This document shows positions 50,742-59,330 of a DNA stretch of 64,000 nt, one piece after another. A program made the translations under genes and the position numbers. Source of the DNA: Janibacter sp. CX7 (lineage in GTDB: Bacteria; Actinomycetota; Actinomycetes; Actinomycetales; Dermatophilaceae); NCBI RefSeq assembly GCF_024362365.1, contig NZ_CP101464.1, positions 124,001 through 188,000 on the forward strand, read 5' to 3'. The notes under the pieces were generated by a model. It was given only the letters and a program-made list of their open reading frames with translations, did no database searches and was not told where the DNA came from. Position 1 is the first letter of the stretch; each line of letters opens with the position of its first letter.

Positions 50742-51164
50742 TCAGTCCTGGACGACCGTGACGGTCACGTCGATGTTGCCGCGGGTGGCGTTGGAGTAGG
50801 GGCAGACCTGGTGGGCCTGGTCCGCGAGCTGCTGGGCGGCCTCGGCGTCGAGGTGCGGCAGGGTGACCTCGAGCTCGACGGCCAGCTGGTAGCCGCCGCC
50901 CTCCTTGGGGCCGATGTGCACGCGCGAGCCGACGGCGGAGTCGGCGACGTCGACCTTGCCGGCGCGGGCCACGGCCTGCAGCGCCGAGTGGAAGCACGCG
51001 GCGTAGCCGACGGCGAAGAGCTGCTCGGGGTTGGTCCCCTCGCCCGACCCGCCCATCTCCTGGGGGATCGCGAGGTCGAGGTCGAGGCGGCCGTCGCTGG
51101 TGCGGCCGTGCCCGTCGCGGCCGGCGCCGGTGGCGAGGGCCTCTGCGGTGTAGAGAGTCTTCAT
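50742..51164 (-). CDS. ohr: Organic hydroperoxide resistance protein (Ohr, OsmC family)
   Basis: A 140-residue OsmC-fold peroxidase. Catalytic Cys57 lies in YAACFHSAL and resolving Cys121 in VCPYSNATRGN, the Ohr signatures. It reduces organic peroxides with a lipoyl or thiol partner in the cytoplasm. The MarR-type ohrR gene is directly upstream, and the start ATG 51164 (MKTLYT) follows AAGGAG by 7 nt; an ATG two codons earlier overlaps the ohrR stop. An OhrR repressor at the two palindromes upstream should control both genes. Confidence 0.93.
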   Translation of the reverse strand: MKTLYTAEALATGAGRDGHGRTSDGRLDLDLAIPQEMGGSGEGTNPEQLFAVGYAACFHSALQAVARAGKVDVADSAVGSRVHIGPKEGGGYQLAVELEVTLPHLDAEAAQQLADQAHQVCPYSNATRGNIDVTVTVVQD

Positions 51165-51166
51165 CG

Positions 51167-51622
51167 TCATGCTCCTTGGGTGGGGGTGGGGGTGGGAGTG
51201 CCGACGGATGCGCAGAACCTCTGGGCCAGGCGACGCAGGGTCGCCAGCTCCTCGGGCTCCATGTCGACGGCGTCGTACAGGCGGCGCTGGATCGCCGCGA
51301 CCTGCGTCTCGAGGTCCCGACCGGCGGTGGTCAGGTGGATCGTCACGCGGCGGGCGTCCTCCCCTTCGCGACGGCGCTCGACGAGACCGCTCGCCGACAT
51401 GCGCTTGAGAAGGGGGGAGAGCGTCCCGCTGTCGAGGTGCAGCGCCTCGCCGAGCTCGGTGACGGTGCGGCCGTCGCGCTCCCACAGGGCGAGGAGGGTG
51501 ACGTACTGGGTGTACGTCAGCCCGATCTCGGCGAGGCCGTCGCGGTAGGCCGCGGTCGCCGAGCGCGACGCCGAGTAGAGGGCGAAGCAGATCTGCTGGT
51601 CGAGCTGGTGGTCCGTCTGCAC
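51167..51622 (-). CDS. ohrR: MarR family peroxide-sensing repressor OhrR
   Basis: A 151-residue MarR-family regulator. Cys12, the peroxide-sensing residue of OhrR, lies in QICFALYSASR; Tyr residues follow. The winged helix spans about 48-95 (TVTELGEALHLDSGTLSPLLKRM), with the wing GEDARRVTIHLT. When Cys12 is oxidised the repressor should release the operators at 51632-51658. The GTG start is fixed by the conserved opening DHQLDQQICFALY. It leads the ohr-oxidoreductase-phr operon. Confidence 0.92.
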   Translation of the reverse strand: MQTDHQLDQQICFALYSASRSATAAYRDGLAEIGLTYTQYVTLLALWERDGRTVTELGEALHLDSGTLSPLLKRMSASGLVERRREGEDARRVTIHLTTAGRDLETQVAAIQRRLYDAVDMEPEELATLRRLAQRFCASVGTPTPTPTQGA

Positions 51623-51631
51623 CTCTGAAGC

Positions 51632-51661
51632 ATTGCACGCAATTGGTTTGCGCGCAATCTA
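51632..51661 (-). promoter_or_regulatory. ohrR promoter with tandem OhrR-type palindromes
   Basis: ATTGCACGCAAT (51632-51643) and TTTGCGCGCAAT (51647-51658) are two near-perfect 12-bp palindromes with centres 15 bp apart. TAGATT on the minus strand (51656-51661) is a plausible -10, so the operators lie just downstream of it and across the transcription start. This is where OhrR would bind to repress its own operon. Confidence 0.7.
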
Positions 51662-51680
51662 TTCGGGCGGATCGAGGTGT

Positions 51681-52262
51681 TCAGCGCGCGATCGGCACCG
51701 GCAGGCCGGCGAGCTCGACGCCGGTCCGCTCGGTCACCGCGCCGTCCGGCGCCACGGTCACCTCGTGGAGCACGAGGTCGCCGTCGGTGACCGACCACAG
51801 CCGCACCTGCCAGGGCCCGTCACCCGCGACCCGGGGCGGCTCGGCGAGCGCGCGCACCTGCTCCCTCGCCTCGTCGACCTGCTGCCGGGCGTCCGCCCCG
51901 GTGGCGGGGCGGAGGCGCAGGTCATCGGCAGAGGTCAGGAGCTGCCACCCCTTCGCCATGTCACGGGTGGCATCGGCCCGCGCGGTCGCCAGCTCGAGCG
52001 CCTCGTCGGCGGAGCCCACCCGGGTGCCGTCGATCTGCGCCCAGCGCTCGGGATGGCCGCTCAGCACGACGACGCGGCCGTCGTCGGCGACGGCGACGAA
52101 CCACCGGGCCGGGTGCGATGCGCCGCGCCAGACGACGTCGAGCAGGCGCCACCCGCGCAGCGCCGCCACGGGCACGGGACGCAGACGGGTCCTGGCGTCG
52201 GTGACGACCGACGCCAGCATCGGCTCGTCCGTCGTCGTCGAGATGGTCGCGATGTCGGTCAT
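51681..52262 (-). CDS. Unknown partner protein of WXG100-metallopeptidase copy 2
   Basis: A 193-residue protein without signal peptide, so probably cytoplasmic. From residue 35 on it shares a domain with the lipoprotein at 38262-38993: W-R-L-L-D-V-V-W-R-G-A-S-H-P-A-R-W-F, VVVLSGHPERW, SADEALELAT-RADATRDM-KG, PWQVRLWSVTDGDLV and the ending LPVPIAR. The ATG overlaps the stop of the WXG100-metallopeptidase gene by 4 nt (ATGA), so the two are made together. No family is recognised. Immunity protein, chaperone or cofactor are all possible. Confidence 0.72.
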   Translation of the reverse strand: MTDIATISTTTDEPMLASVVTDARTRLRPVPVAALRGWRLLDVVWRGASHPARWFVAVADDGRVVVLSGHPERWAQIDGTRVGSADEALELATARADATRDMAKGWQLLTSADDLRLRPATGADARQQVDEAREQVRALAEPPRVAGDGPWQVRLWSVTDGDLVLHEVTVAPDGAVTERTGVELAGLPVPIAR

Positions 52263-53209
52263 GAGTTGTCCTCGTCCCACTGCTCGCCGTAGTAGTCCAT
52301 GTAGGTCTCGTCGCCGTCGCCCGTCGACGGGGAGTAGTAGCCGCTCTCGAAGAGCTCGCGGATCGCGGCGCGCCCGGCGGCGTCGGCCTCCTCGGGGGTC
52401 GCGCCGGCGGCGACGGCCTCGTCGTGGGCCACGAGGTAGTTGGTGATGTGCTGCTCGTCGGTCGACAGCGAGCTCTCGCCGTCGGCCGCCTGGTAGTAGT
52501 AGGCCTCCTGGGTCATCGCCTCGACCTCGCCGTCGATCTGCGCCGTGACGTACTCGTCGCGGGTGACCTCGGTGGTCTCGACGGTCAGGCCCTCGATGTC
52601 CGAGCGGGCGTGGCTCGCCTCGTGGATGAGCGACCACTCGTCGGCCGTCGAACCGAGGACGATGACGTCGGTGCCGGGGTTGTAGAAGGTGCCGCCGTTG
52701 CCGCCCACGACGACCTCGATGCCCTCGTCGGCGAGCCACTGCAGCAGCTCGCGGCCCTGCTCCGTCTGCATCAGCTCGGGCACACCGGGGTCGTCCGGGT
52801 CGAGCCCCTCGGGCAGCTCCGCGCCGGGGGAGCGGGCGATCTTGGTCATGCCGTGCCCCGGCTTGGTGTCCGTGTCGCCGTCCCCGGTGGCGGGCTCGGG
52901 GCTCACGCCCGGGGCGAAGGGGGCGCCCCCCGGCCTTGTCGTGCTCACCTCGTCCTGGTCCCCGGCCTGTCGCCGCAGGTCGCCGGCGAAGCCGTCGAGC
53001 CGGCTCGCGAGGTCGTCGACGACCCGGCTGGCGCCGGCCCAGCCGTGCGCGAAGTGCTCGACGTCGGGGCCCTGCCAGGCGTCGCCGAGCACCGCCAGCA
53101 GCCGGCTGCCCGTGGTGCCGACGTCGCGCACGTCCTCAGCGCACCGCCCGAGCTGGGCGGCGATCTCGTGCAGGCGCGCGGTGTCAGCGCCGTGGGTCAC
53201 CGGACTCAT
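52259..53209 (-). CDS. WXG100-like N-domain fused to a putative HExxH metallopeptidase (copy 2)
   Basis: A 316-residue protein, paralogous to 36298-37383. The WXG100-type N-domain has Trp45-Gln46-Gly47 at the same position as copy 1. After a shorter linker comes the domain with HEASH (196-200) and Glu228 in IDGEV, again 28 residues after the last His of the motif. The ending YYSPSTGDGDETYMDYYGEQW matches the acidic, Tyr-rich tail of copy 1. The ATG lies 6 nt after TAGGCT, so the mRNA may be leaderless. The partner gene overlaps its stop. A zinc protease or toxin exported by an ESX-like system is a hypothesis. Confidence 0.75.
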   Translation of the reverse strand: MSPVTHGADTARLHEIAAQLGRCAEDVRDVGTTGSRLLAVLGDAWQGPDVEHFAHGWAGASRVVDDLASRLDGFAGDLRRQAGDQDEVSTTRPGGAPFAPGVSPEPATGDGDTDTKPGHGMTKIARSPGAELPEGLDPDDPGVPELMQTEQGRELLQWLADEGIEVVVGGNGGTFYNPGTDVIVLGSTADEWSLIHEASHARSDIEGLTVETTEVTRDEYVTAQIDGEVEAMTQEAYYYQAADGESSLSTDEQHITNYLVAHDEAVAAGATPEEADAAGRAAIRELFESGYYSPSTGDGDETYMDYYGEQWDEDNS

Positions 53210-53215
53210 GGTCGG

Positions 53216-53221
53216 AGCCTA
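53216..53221 (-). promoter_or_regulatory. -10 hexamer TAGGCT, leaderless start of WXG100 copy 2
   Basis: On the minus strand TAGGCT ends 6 nt before the ATG at 53209. Confidence 0.5.
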
Positions 53222-53275
53222 GGGAATCCGCCGCGCTGACGGCAGGGGGAGCGCTCCCCACGCCGTCCGGCCCCC

Positions 53276-53309
53276 GAACTTCGCAAAACCCTAGGGTCTT
53301 GCGAAGTTC
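53276..53309. repeat. CCCTAGGG-family palindrome (copy A of the pair)
   Basis: GAACTTCGCAAAACCC and GGGTCTTGCGAAGTTC flank the central TA with one mismatch between the arms. It lies 3' of the DUF2126 gene and 5' of WXG100 copy 2. Confidence 0.8.
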
Positions 53310-53319
53310 CCCCCGGCCC

Positions 53320-53350
53320 ACTCCGCAGGACCCTAGGGTTTTGCAGAGTT
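53320..53350. repeat. CCCTAGGG-family palindrome (copy B of the pair)
   Basis: ACTCCGCAGGACCCTAGGGT with the right arm TTTGCAGAGTT, a more diverged palindrome with about three mismatches. It is 10 nt from copy A and is followed by CGAAGGGG. Confidence 0.75.
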
Positions 53351-53394
53351 CGAAGGGGAGATCGGCGCCGGCTGCCGGCGGGCTCCCCGCGTGC

Positions 53395-56300
53395 TCAGGC
53401 CTGGTCGTCGGGAGCGCCCACGGTCTCCTGCACCGGGCCCTCCGCCGTGATCTCGACGACCGGCTCACCGTCGACCGGTGGCATGCCCGGGTCGACCGCC
53501 TCGGTCGGCGGGGTGGCGAACTCGTCCTCGGTGCCCGGCTGTCGGTCCGTGCCGGGGAAGCGGCGCAGGTCGAGCGTCACGGGGAAATCGGTGACGGCCG
53601 GGCCGAAGCCCGTCATCGGGTCGGGCAGTGCCGCCAGGTCGACCGGGCCGGGGGTGTGACCACTCGCGACGAAGCGCGCCGCCCGGCGCGACTCCGCGGA
53701 CGCGGCGTTGACCGGGAAGGTGTCGTAGGCGACGCCGCCCGGGTGGGTCACGTGGTAGGTGAACCCGCCGAGGGAGCGGCCGGTCCACCGGTCGACGAGG
53801 TCGAAGACGAGCGGACCGTGGACCCCGATCGTCGGGTGCAGCGCCGAGGGCGGCGCCCAGGCGCGGTAGCGGACGCCGCCGACGAAGGCGCCGGAGCTCC
53901 CCTTCGCCCCGACGGGACCGCCCCAGCCCTGCTCGGCGACGGGGACCATGGGCACGGGCACGCCGTTGCACGTCACGACGTGCCGGCCCTCGACGAGGCC
54001 GACGGCGCGGACCTGGACCTTTTCGACCGAGGAGTCGACGTAGCGGGCGGTGCCGAACTGGCTGACCTCCTCGCCGAGGACGTGCCACGGCTCGATCGCG
54101 GTGCGCAGCTCGAGCTCGACGCCGGCGATCGTCGTGTCCCCCAGCCGCGGGAAGCGGAACTCGAGGAAGGCGTCGAACCACGCCGGGTCGATGCGTCCGG
54201 CCCCGGCCCGCTCCAGGTAGCGGTTGACGTCGTCGAGGACGTCGCGCAGGTCGGCGGCGACGAAGGCCGGCAGCAGGTAGCGGTCGTGCAGCCGGGTGCC
54301 CCACTGCACGAGCGGGCCCGTGTAGGGCTCGGCCCAGAAGCGCGCGACGAGTGCGCGCACGAGCAGCGCCTGCAGCAGCGCCATCCGCGGGTGCGGCGGC
54401 ATCTCGAAGCCCCGCATCTCGAGCAGCCCGAGCCGCCCGCGCTCGGAGCCGGGCGCGAAGAGCTTGTCGATGCAGAACTCCGACCGGTGCGTGTTGCCCG
54501 TGATGTCGGTGAGCAGGTGGCGCAGCAGCCGGTCGGCGAGCCACGGGCGCGTGTCGCGCTTGGGCCGCAAGGTCTCGTCGAGCGGCTCGGTGACGTCGGA
54601 CTCGACGTGCTCCATCGCGATGACGTGGTCGAGCTGCGCGAAGGCGATCTCGAGCTCGTAGAGCGTGTCGGCGCGGCCCTCGTCGACGCGCGGCGCCTGC
54701 GAGGTCGGGCCGATGAAGCGCCCGGAGAAGAGATAGCTCAGGGCCGGGTGGTGCTGCCAGTAGGTGACGAGCGAGCGCAGCAGGTCGGGTCGACGCAGCA
54801 GCGGGCTGTCGGCGGCCGTCGGTCCGCCGAGCGTCAGGTGGTTGCCGCCGCCGGTGCCGGTGTGCGCGCCGTCGAGTTCGAACTTCTCCGTCGACAGGTG
54901 GATCTGGCGCGCGTGCTCGTAGAGGCCCTCGGTCTGCTCGACGAGCTCGGCCCACGAGGCGGTCGGCGCGACGTTGACCTCGATGACGCCGGGGTCGGGC
55001 GTCACCGACATCGTGCGGACCCGGTCGTCGCCCGGCAGCGGGTAGCCCTCGAGGACGACCGCGTGGCCGGTCTCGACCGCGGCGCCCTCGACGGCGCCGA
55101 CGAGCTCGAGGGCGTCCTCGAGGTGCGACACCGGCGGCAGGAAGACGAAGAGGTGCCCGTCGCGGTGCTGCACGGCCAGGGCGGTGCGCGGCGACTCGTC
55201 GATCGGCAGCACCCGGGCGGGTGCGGCATCGCTGGCCGGCAGCGTCGTCGGGTCGAGGGCGGGCAGCGCTCCGCGCGGGTCGAAGGGGGACCGCTCCGGC
55301 TGGTCGGGGCCCTCCGTCCAGGCGATCGAGGACAACGGCAGCCGCAGACCGGCGGGCGAGTCGCCGGGCACGAGGGCGAGGAAGCCGCGGCGGGTGCGCC
55401 ACGTCGTCGTCGCCCAGCCCTCGCCGTCGGGGGCGGGGAAGACCGGCAGCACCCAGGCGGCCGGGGTGTCGAGGTCGACCTGCTCGTCGACCCGCGCGAC
55501 GACGGCCGCGCGGTGCTCGGCGTCGGCGGCGTCCTCGCTGTCGGGGGCGACGTCCCCGGCGGAGGGGCCGTCGCCGTGGGGCAGGCGGGCCTCGGTGACG
55601 ACCTGCTGCAGCGGGTCCTCGACGGCGGCGACGAGCTGCTCGGGCGGGATGCCTAGCCGCCGGGCGATGCCGAGCGCGAGGTCGCGGGCGGCGCCCGCGG
55701 CCTCCGGCGAGCCGGACTCCGCGCGCGCCTCGCCCCAGGGGTCGTCGAGCAGCTCCTGCGCGCGCCACAGCGGCTCGCCGTCGGTGCGCTCGCTCAGGCC
55801 GATCTGCCAGCGGGGGAGCGGTTCGCCGGGGTACCACTTGCCCTGGCCGTGGTGGCGCAGGGTGCCGGGCCCGGAGAGGCGCCGGGCGAGGGCCATGGCG
55901 AGCTCGCGCTTCTCCTCCCCGTCGGCGGCGGTGTGCCACTGCGGGTCCTTGGTCCCGCCGGCCGCGACGAAGGTCGGCTCGCCACCCATCGTCAGGCGCA
56001 CGTCGCCCTCGACGAGCAGCCGGTCGACAGCCTCGCCGAGCTCGGTGATCCGGTCCCACTGCTCCTGGCTCACCGGCTTGGTGACGCGTGGGTCCTCGGC
56101 AAACCGGGTCACCGTGTTGCTGAAGTCGAAGCTCACCTGCGTCGGGGCGGTCGCGCCGCTGATCGGTGCGGCGGAGGCCGGGTGCGGGGTGCACGACAGC
56201 GGGATGTGCCCCTCGCCGCAGAGCAGGCCGGAGGTCGCGTCGAGGCCGATCCAGCCGGCGCCGGGGACGTAGACCTCGGCCCAGGCGTGCAGGTCGGTGA

Positions 56301-57036
56301 AGTCCTGCGCCGGGCCGTTGAGGCTGTCGTCGCCGACGGCGCTGAGGTCGGCGGTCAGCTGCACGAGGTAGCCGGAGACGAAGCGGGCGGCGAGGCCGAG
56401 CTGCCGCAGCGCGGAGACGAGCAGCCAGGCGGAGTCGCGGCAGGAGCCGATGCCCCGCTCGAGGGTGTGCTGCGGGGTCTGCACGCCGGCCTCGAGACGC
56501 ACCGTGTAGTCGACGCTCTCGCGCACGGCGCGGTTGAGGCCGACGATGAAGTCGACGATCGGGGTGCCTTCGCCGACCTGCGCGTCGCGTGGCCCGGTGA
56601 GCAGGCCGGGCAGTACCTGCTCGAGCCACGCGCTCACCTCGGGGGCCGGGCCGCTGCCCTCCGCGCCGTCGTCGACGGGGCGCAGGTAGGGCGCGAGGTC
56701 CTCGCGCAGCTGCTCCGGGTAGGCGAAGGGGAAGGTCGCGGCCCAGTCCTCGACGAAGAAGTCGAAGGGGTTGATGACCGTCATGTCGGCGGTGAGGTCG
56801 ACGGTGATCTCGAGGCGGGAGACCTTGTCGGGGAAGACGACTCGGGCCAGCCAGTTGCCGAAGGGGTCCTGCTGCCAGTTGAGGAAGTGCTCGGGCGGGT
56901 CGATGCGCAGCGAGTAGCTCGGGATCGGCGTGCGCGAGTGCGGCGCCGGCCGCAGCCGGATCGTGTGCGGGTAGACGTGGACGGGCTCGGCGAACTCGTA
57001 GGCCGTGCGGTGCTCGAGGGCCACTCGGATGGTCAC
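53395..57036 (-). CDS. DUF2126 protein with N-terminal transglutaminase-like domain
   Basis: A 1213-residue protein. The N-terminal transglutaminase-like core has Cys199 ([12 protein letters not shown]), His250 ([10 protein letters not shown]) and Asp266 ([10 protein letters not shown]), preceded by the beta region LEHRTAYEF. From about 350 on comes DUF2126, with [13 protein letters not shown] and [17 protein letters not shown]. Such fusions are common in proteobacteria and actinobacteria and may process peptides or crosslinks; substrate unknown. The GTG start at 57036 with TAGAGT 7 nt upstream fits the usual (M)[10 protein letters not shown] opening; six codons upstream are rejected. It ends just before the palindrome pair. 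Confidence 0.88.
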   Translation of the reverse strand: MTIRVALEHRTAYEFAEPVHVYPHTIRLRPAPHSRTPIPSYSLRIDPPEHFLNWQQDPFGNWLARVVFPDKVSRLEITVDLTADMTVINPFDFFVEDWAATFPFAYPEQLREDLAPYLRPVDDGAEGSGPAPEVSAWLEQVLPGLLTGPRDAQVGEGTPIVDFIVGLNRAVRESVDYTVRLEAGVQTPQHTLERGIGSCRDSAWLLVSALRQLGLAARFVSGYLVQLTADLSAVGDDSLNGPAQDFTDLHAWAEVYVPGAGWIGLDATSGLLCGEGHIPLSCTPHPASAAPISGATAPTQVSFDFSNTVTRFAEDPRVTKPVSQEQWDRITELGEAVDRLLVEGDVRLTMGGEPTFVAAGGTKDPQWHTAADGEEKRELAMALARRLSGPGTLRHHGQGKWYPGEPLPRWQIGLSERTDGEPLWRAQELLDDPWGEARAESGSPEAAGAARDLALGIARRLGIPPEQLVAAVEDPLQQVVTEARLPHGDGPSAGDVAPDSEDAADAEHRAAVVARVDEQVDLDTPAAWVLPVFPAPDGEGWATTTWRTRRGFLALVPGDSPAGLRLPLSSIAWTEGPDQPERSPFDPRGALPALDPTTLPASDAAPARVLPIDESPRTALAVQHRDGHLFVFLPPVSHLEDALELVGAVEGAAVETGHAVVLEGYPLPGDDRVRTMSVTPDPGVIEVNVAPTASWAELVEQTEGLYEHARQIHLSTEKFELDGAHTGTGGGNHLTLGGPTAADSPLLRRPDLLRSLVTYWQHHPALSYLFSGRFIGPTSQAPRVDEGRADTLYELEIAFAQLDHVIAMEHVESDVTEPLDETLRPKRDTRPWLADRLLRHLLTDITGNTHRSEFCIDKLFAPGSERGRLGLLEMRGFEMPPHPRMALLQALLVRALVARFWAEPYTGPLVQWGTRLHDRYLLPAFVAADLRDVLDDVNRYLERAGAGRIDPAWFDAFLEFRFPRLGDTTIAGVELELRTAIEPWHVLGEEVSQFGTARYVDSSVEKVQVRAVGLVEGRHVVTCNGVPVPMVPVAEQGWGGPVGAKGSSGAFVGGVRYRAWAPPSALHPTIGVHGPLVFDLVDRWTGRSLGGFTYHVTHPGGVAYDTFPVNAASAESRRAARFVASGHTPGPVDLAALPDPMTGFGPAVTDFPVTLDLRRFPGTDRQPGTEDEFATPPTEAVDPGMPPVDGEPVVEITAEGPVQETVGAPDDQA

Positions 57037-57043
57037 CCTCACC

Positions 57044-57049
57044 ACTCTA
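57044..57049 (-). promoter_or_regulatory. -10 hexamer TAGAGT, leaderless start of the DUF2126 gene
   Basis: On the minus strand TAGAGT ends 7 nt before the GTG at 57036. It supports a separate promoter after the lipoprotein array. Confidence 0.5.
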
Positions 57050-57076
57050 GGCACGCCGAGGGTGCCTGGGCGGGGA

Positions 57077-57835
57077 CTACCGGGCGAGTCTCGAGATGAT
57101 GTCCTCCGCGTGGCGCTCGAGGGTGGTCATGTCGCTCGCCTCGTCCGTGCTCGTCTGGGTGAGCGTGATGAGGCTGTGCCCGACGCGGACGACGAGGTAG
57201 TCGGCGTAGATGCGCGTCTGCCGCCCGCCGATCTCCCCGAAGGTCGTGATCCGCACCGCGAAGGTCTGGTCGCCGAGCGTCGCGGTGGTCCGCGGCTCGG
57301 CGAGCAGCCGCAGGTCGATCGGCCCGGCCTCGTCCCGCCCGGTGAGCGAGAAGGAGTCGCACCCGGCGAGGGCGGCCCCGGCCTGGTCGAGCAGGGTCGC
57401 GCCGACCGGGCGCGAGTGCGACTCGATCCGCACGTTGTGCGCCTGGAGCCCGGTGCCCTTGCCCTGGGTCCACCCGCGGGTGACCGCGACGGTCCGCGAC
57501 CGCTTGAAGTTGGTGGCGTACCAGCCGAGGCGCAGCACGTCGATGCAGGGCTTCGGGTCGGTCTTGCGGTACTGCGCGCTCGGCTCGGGCCCGGGCTTCG
57601 CGCTGCGCGGCAGCCCGGCGAGGGCGGCCTCGGCCTGGGCCTCGTCGAGCTGTCGGCCGGCTCGCTCGAGGCGCGGGTCGGTCGTCGGCGACGAGGTGAC
57701 CGGCTCGGGCGTGGGCACCGGCGTCGGGGCGGTGGCCGAGGGCGAGGAGGCGAAGGGGAGGTCCCCGCACCCCGTGAGGAGCACGAGCGAGGTGGCCAGG
57801 CAGGTGAGACCGCGCGCCACCCGGCGCCCGGTCAC
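57077..57835 (-). CDS. Lipoprotein, PknH-like sensor-domain array member 5
   Basis: A 252-residue lipoprotein: lipobox LLTGC near residue 23, Ser/Thr/Pro-rich linker, then an extracytoplasmic domain. Shared array features: a mid-protein Cys (PCIDVLRLG), a second Cys (GCDSFSL), LGDQTFAVRI, and ADYLVVRVGHSLITL. The helix DEAQAEAALAGLP is like that of the other members. The GTG start overlaps the previous gene's stop by 4 nt. It is the last of five consecutive paralogues; function unknown, probably ligand binding or sensing at the envelope. Confidence 0.78.
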   Translation of the reverse strand: MTGRRVARGLTCLATSLVLLTGCGDLPFASSPSATAPTPVPTPEPVTSSPTTDPRLERAGRQLDEAQAEAALAGLPRSAKPGPEPSAQYRKTDPKPCIDVLRLGWYATNFKRSRTVAVTRGWTQGKGTGLQAHNVRIESHSRPVGATLLDQAGAALAGCDSFSLTGRDEAGPIDLRLLAEPRTTATLGDQTFAVRITTFGEIGGRQTRIYADYLVVRVGHSLITLTQTSTDEASDMTTLERHAEDIISRLAR

Positions 57836-58611
57836 GGCTCGAGCCCGTCGACGGCCGCGCGGGCGGCGGACTCGGTGACCTCGGTGTCGGGGGTGGTGCC
57901 GTAGGCACCGTTGGCGACCGAGACGGTGTTGTGCCCGACCTTGACGACGACGTAGTCCATCGACAGCGTCTCGAAGGTCTGCCGGGCGGTGAGGCGGTAG
58001 GCGATGGTCCGGTCGCCGAGCGTGGGGAAGGTCAGCGGCGTCGCCTCGTAGGTCGTCCAGTTGCCCGTGTCGGTCTGCTTCACCTCGAAGCTCGAGCAGT
58101 CGCTGACCCGCGCCCCGGCCTCGTCGAAGAGGCCCGTCGGGTAGGGGTCGCCGAAGGAGTAGAGCCACATCCCCAGGTGGCGGCGCGTCCCGGGAGGAGC
58201 GGGGTTGTCGGCGCGGCGGAAGTTGGCCTGCACCCGCGCCTTCTCCGTCCGACGCACCTCGTCCCAGCCGGGACCCTTCTGGATCAGGGCGGCGCAGCTC
58301 GAGGGCTCGACCTCGTCGGCCTGCGTCTCGAAGATCGTCGCGACCTCGTCGTCGACCCAGCCCGACCCGAGGTCACCGGCCGACGGCAGGGCGGCGCGCA
58401 GACCCCCTTCGTCCATGACCCGTCCGGCGCCGGTGAGGGTCCCGGGGTCCTCGTCCACCGATGACGCGGTCGACGCCGGAGAGGAGGACGGTGACTCGCT
58501 GCTCGACACGGTGACCGTCTCGGTCGCCGTGCTGCCGACACCGGGGACCAGGCCGCACCCGGGCAGGAGCGCCACGGCGGCGGCGAGGGCCAGCCCCCGG
58601 GCCCGGGTCAC
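57832..58611 (-). CDS. Lipoprotein, PknH-like sensor-domain array member 4
   Basis: A 259-residue lipoprotein: hydrophobic signal and lipobox LLPGC, then a TETVTVSSSE linker. Conserved Cys in SSCAALI and in DCSSFEV, LGDRTIAYRL, and DYVVVKVGHNTVSV. It carries LRAALPSAGDLGSGW, the L-P-x-x-x-x-x-x-W region shared by the group. GTG start overlaps the stop of member 3 by 4 nt, and its stop overlaps member 5. Function unknown. Confidence 0.78.
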   Translation of the reverse strand: MTRARGLALAAAVALLPGCGLVPGVGSTATETVTVSSSESPSSSPASTASSVDEDPGTLTGAGRVMDEGGLRAALPSAGDLGSGWVDDEVATIFETQADEVEPSSCAALIQKGPGWDEVRRTEKARVQANFRRADNPAPPGTRRHLGMWLYSFGDPYPTGLFDEAGARVSDCSSFEVKQTDTGNWTTYEATPLTFPTLGDRTIAYRLTARQTFETLSMDYVVVKVGHNTVSVANGAYGTTPDTEVTESAARAAVDGLEP

Positions 58612-59330
58612 AGCGCCTCGAGCTCGGCGACAGTGGCGCCCACGAGCTGCTCGACGGCCTCGCTGCGATAGGTCGAGGCCTCGCCGGCGCTCTGCACGAC
58701 GTGGACCCGGTTGTTGCCGAGGGAGGCGCTCGCGACCTGCACGACGCCCCCGCCGAAGGGATCGCCCTCGGTGGTGTTCTGCACCCGGATGGACCACGTG
58801 CGGTCGCCGGCGGGCTGGAGCGAGACGGGGTCGAGCTTCCAGTCGGTCGTGCCGTAGCGGTCGATGATCTTGAAGGTCGAGCACCGGCTCAGGGCCTGGC
58901 CGGCGTCGTCGAAGAGTGCCTCGGGCACCGGCTCGTCGTAGCTGGTGACCTTGACCGACAGGACACCGCGGCCGTTCTCGCCGACATAGGACTTCTCCGC
59001 GCTCGCGACCTTGTGCTCCTCGAGGTCGTCGGCCGTCGTGCCCTGCAGGCGCACGTCGTCGCAGACCGCGGGATAGGTCGTCGAGTCGGGGTCGGGTCCC
59101 TCGGACTCCGAGGTGTCGAGGGTGAATCCCGAGGGCGGCTGGTCGTCCGCGGGCAGCACCGACCGCAGCTGCTCCTCGGTGAGCTGGCCGCGCCCGCCGG
59201 CCTCGGCCGTCGTCGAGCTCGACGGGGTGTCGCGGCCGAGGGTCGGCACGCACCCCGCGGTCAGGGCCAGAGCGGCGATGCCCACGACGGCCGGGGTCGT
59301 GGCGGCCCGGCGGGGCGCGCGGACGCTCAC
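58608..59330 (-). CDS. Lipoprotein, PknH-like sensor-domain array member 3
   Basis: A 240-residue lipoprotein with signal ending LTAGC. Conserved region: LTEEQLRSVLPADDQPPSGF, Cys in AVCDDVRLQ, second Cys in SRCSTFKI, the strand DRTWSIRV, and NRVHVVQSAG in place of the usual VGHN motif. This is the most diverged member. GTG start overlaps the stop of member 2 by 4 nt. Function unknown. Confidence 0.76.
   Translation of the reverse strand: MSVRAPRRAATTPAVVGIAALALTAGCVPTLGRDTPSSSTTAEAGGRGQLTEEQLRSVLPADDQPPSGFTLDTSESEGPDPDSTTYPAVCDDVRLQGTTADDLEEHKVASAEKSYVGENGRGVLSVKVTSYDEPVPEALFDDAGQALSRCSTFKIIDRYGTTDWKLDPVSLQPAGDRTWSIRVQNTTEGDPFGGGVVQVASASLGNNRVHVVQSAGEASTYRSEAVEQLVGATVAELEAL

Noticed and set aside
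52936-56629. Very long open frames (906 and 1054 codons) over the DUF2126 gene
   Set aside because: Both are R/A/P/G-rich shadows; the DUF2126 frame has conserved Cys199, His250 and Asp266 and family blocks.
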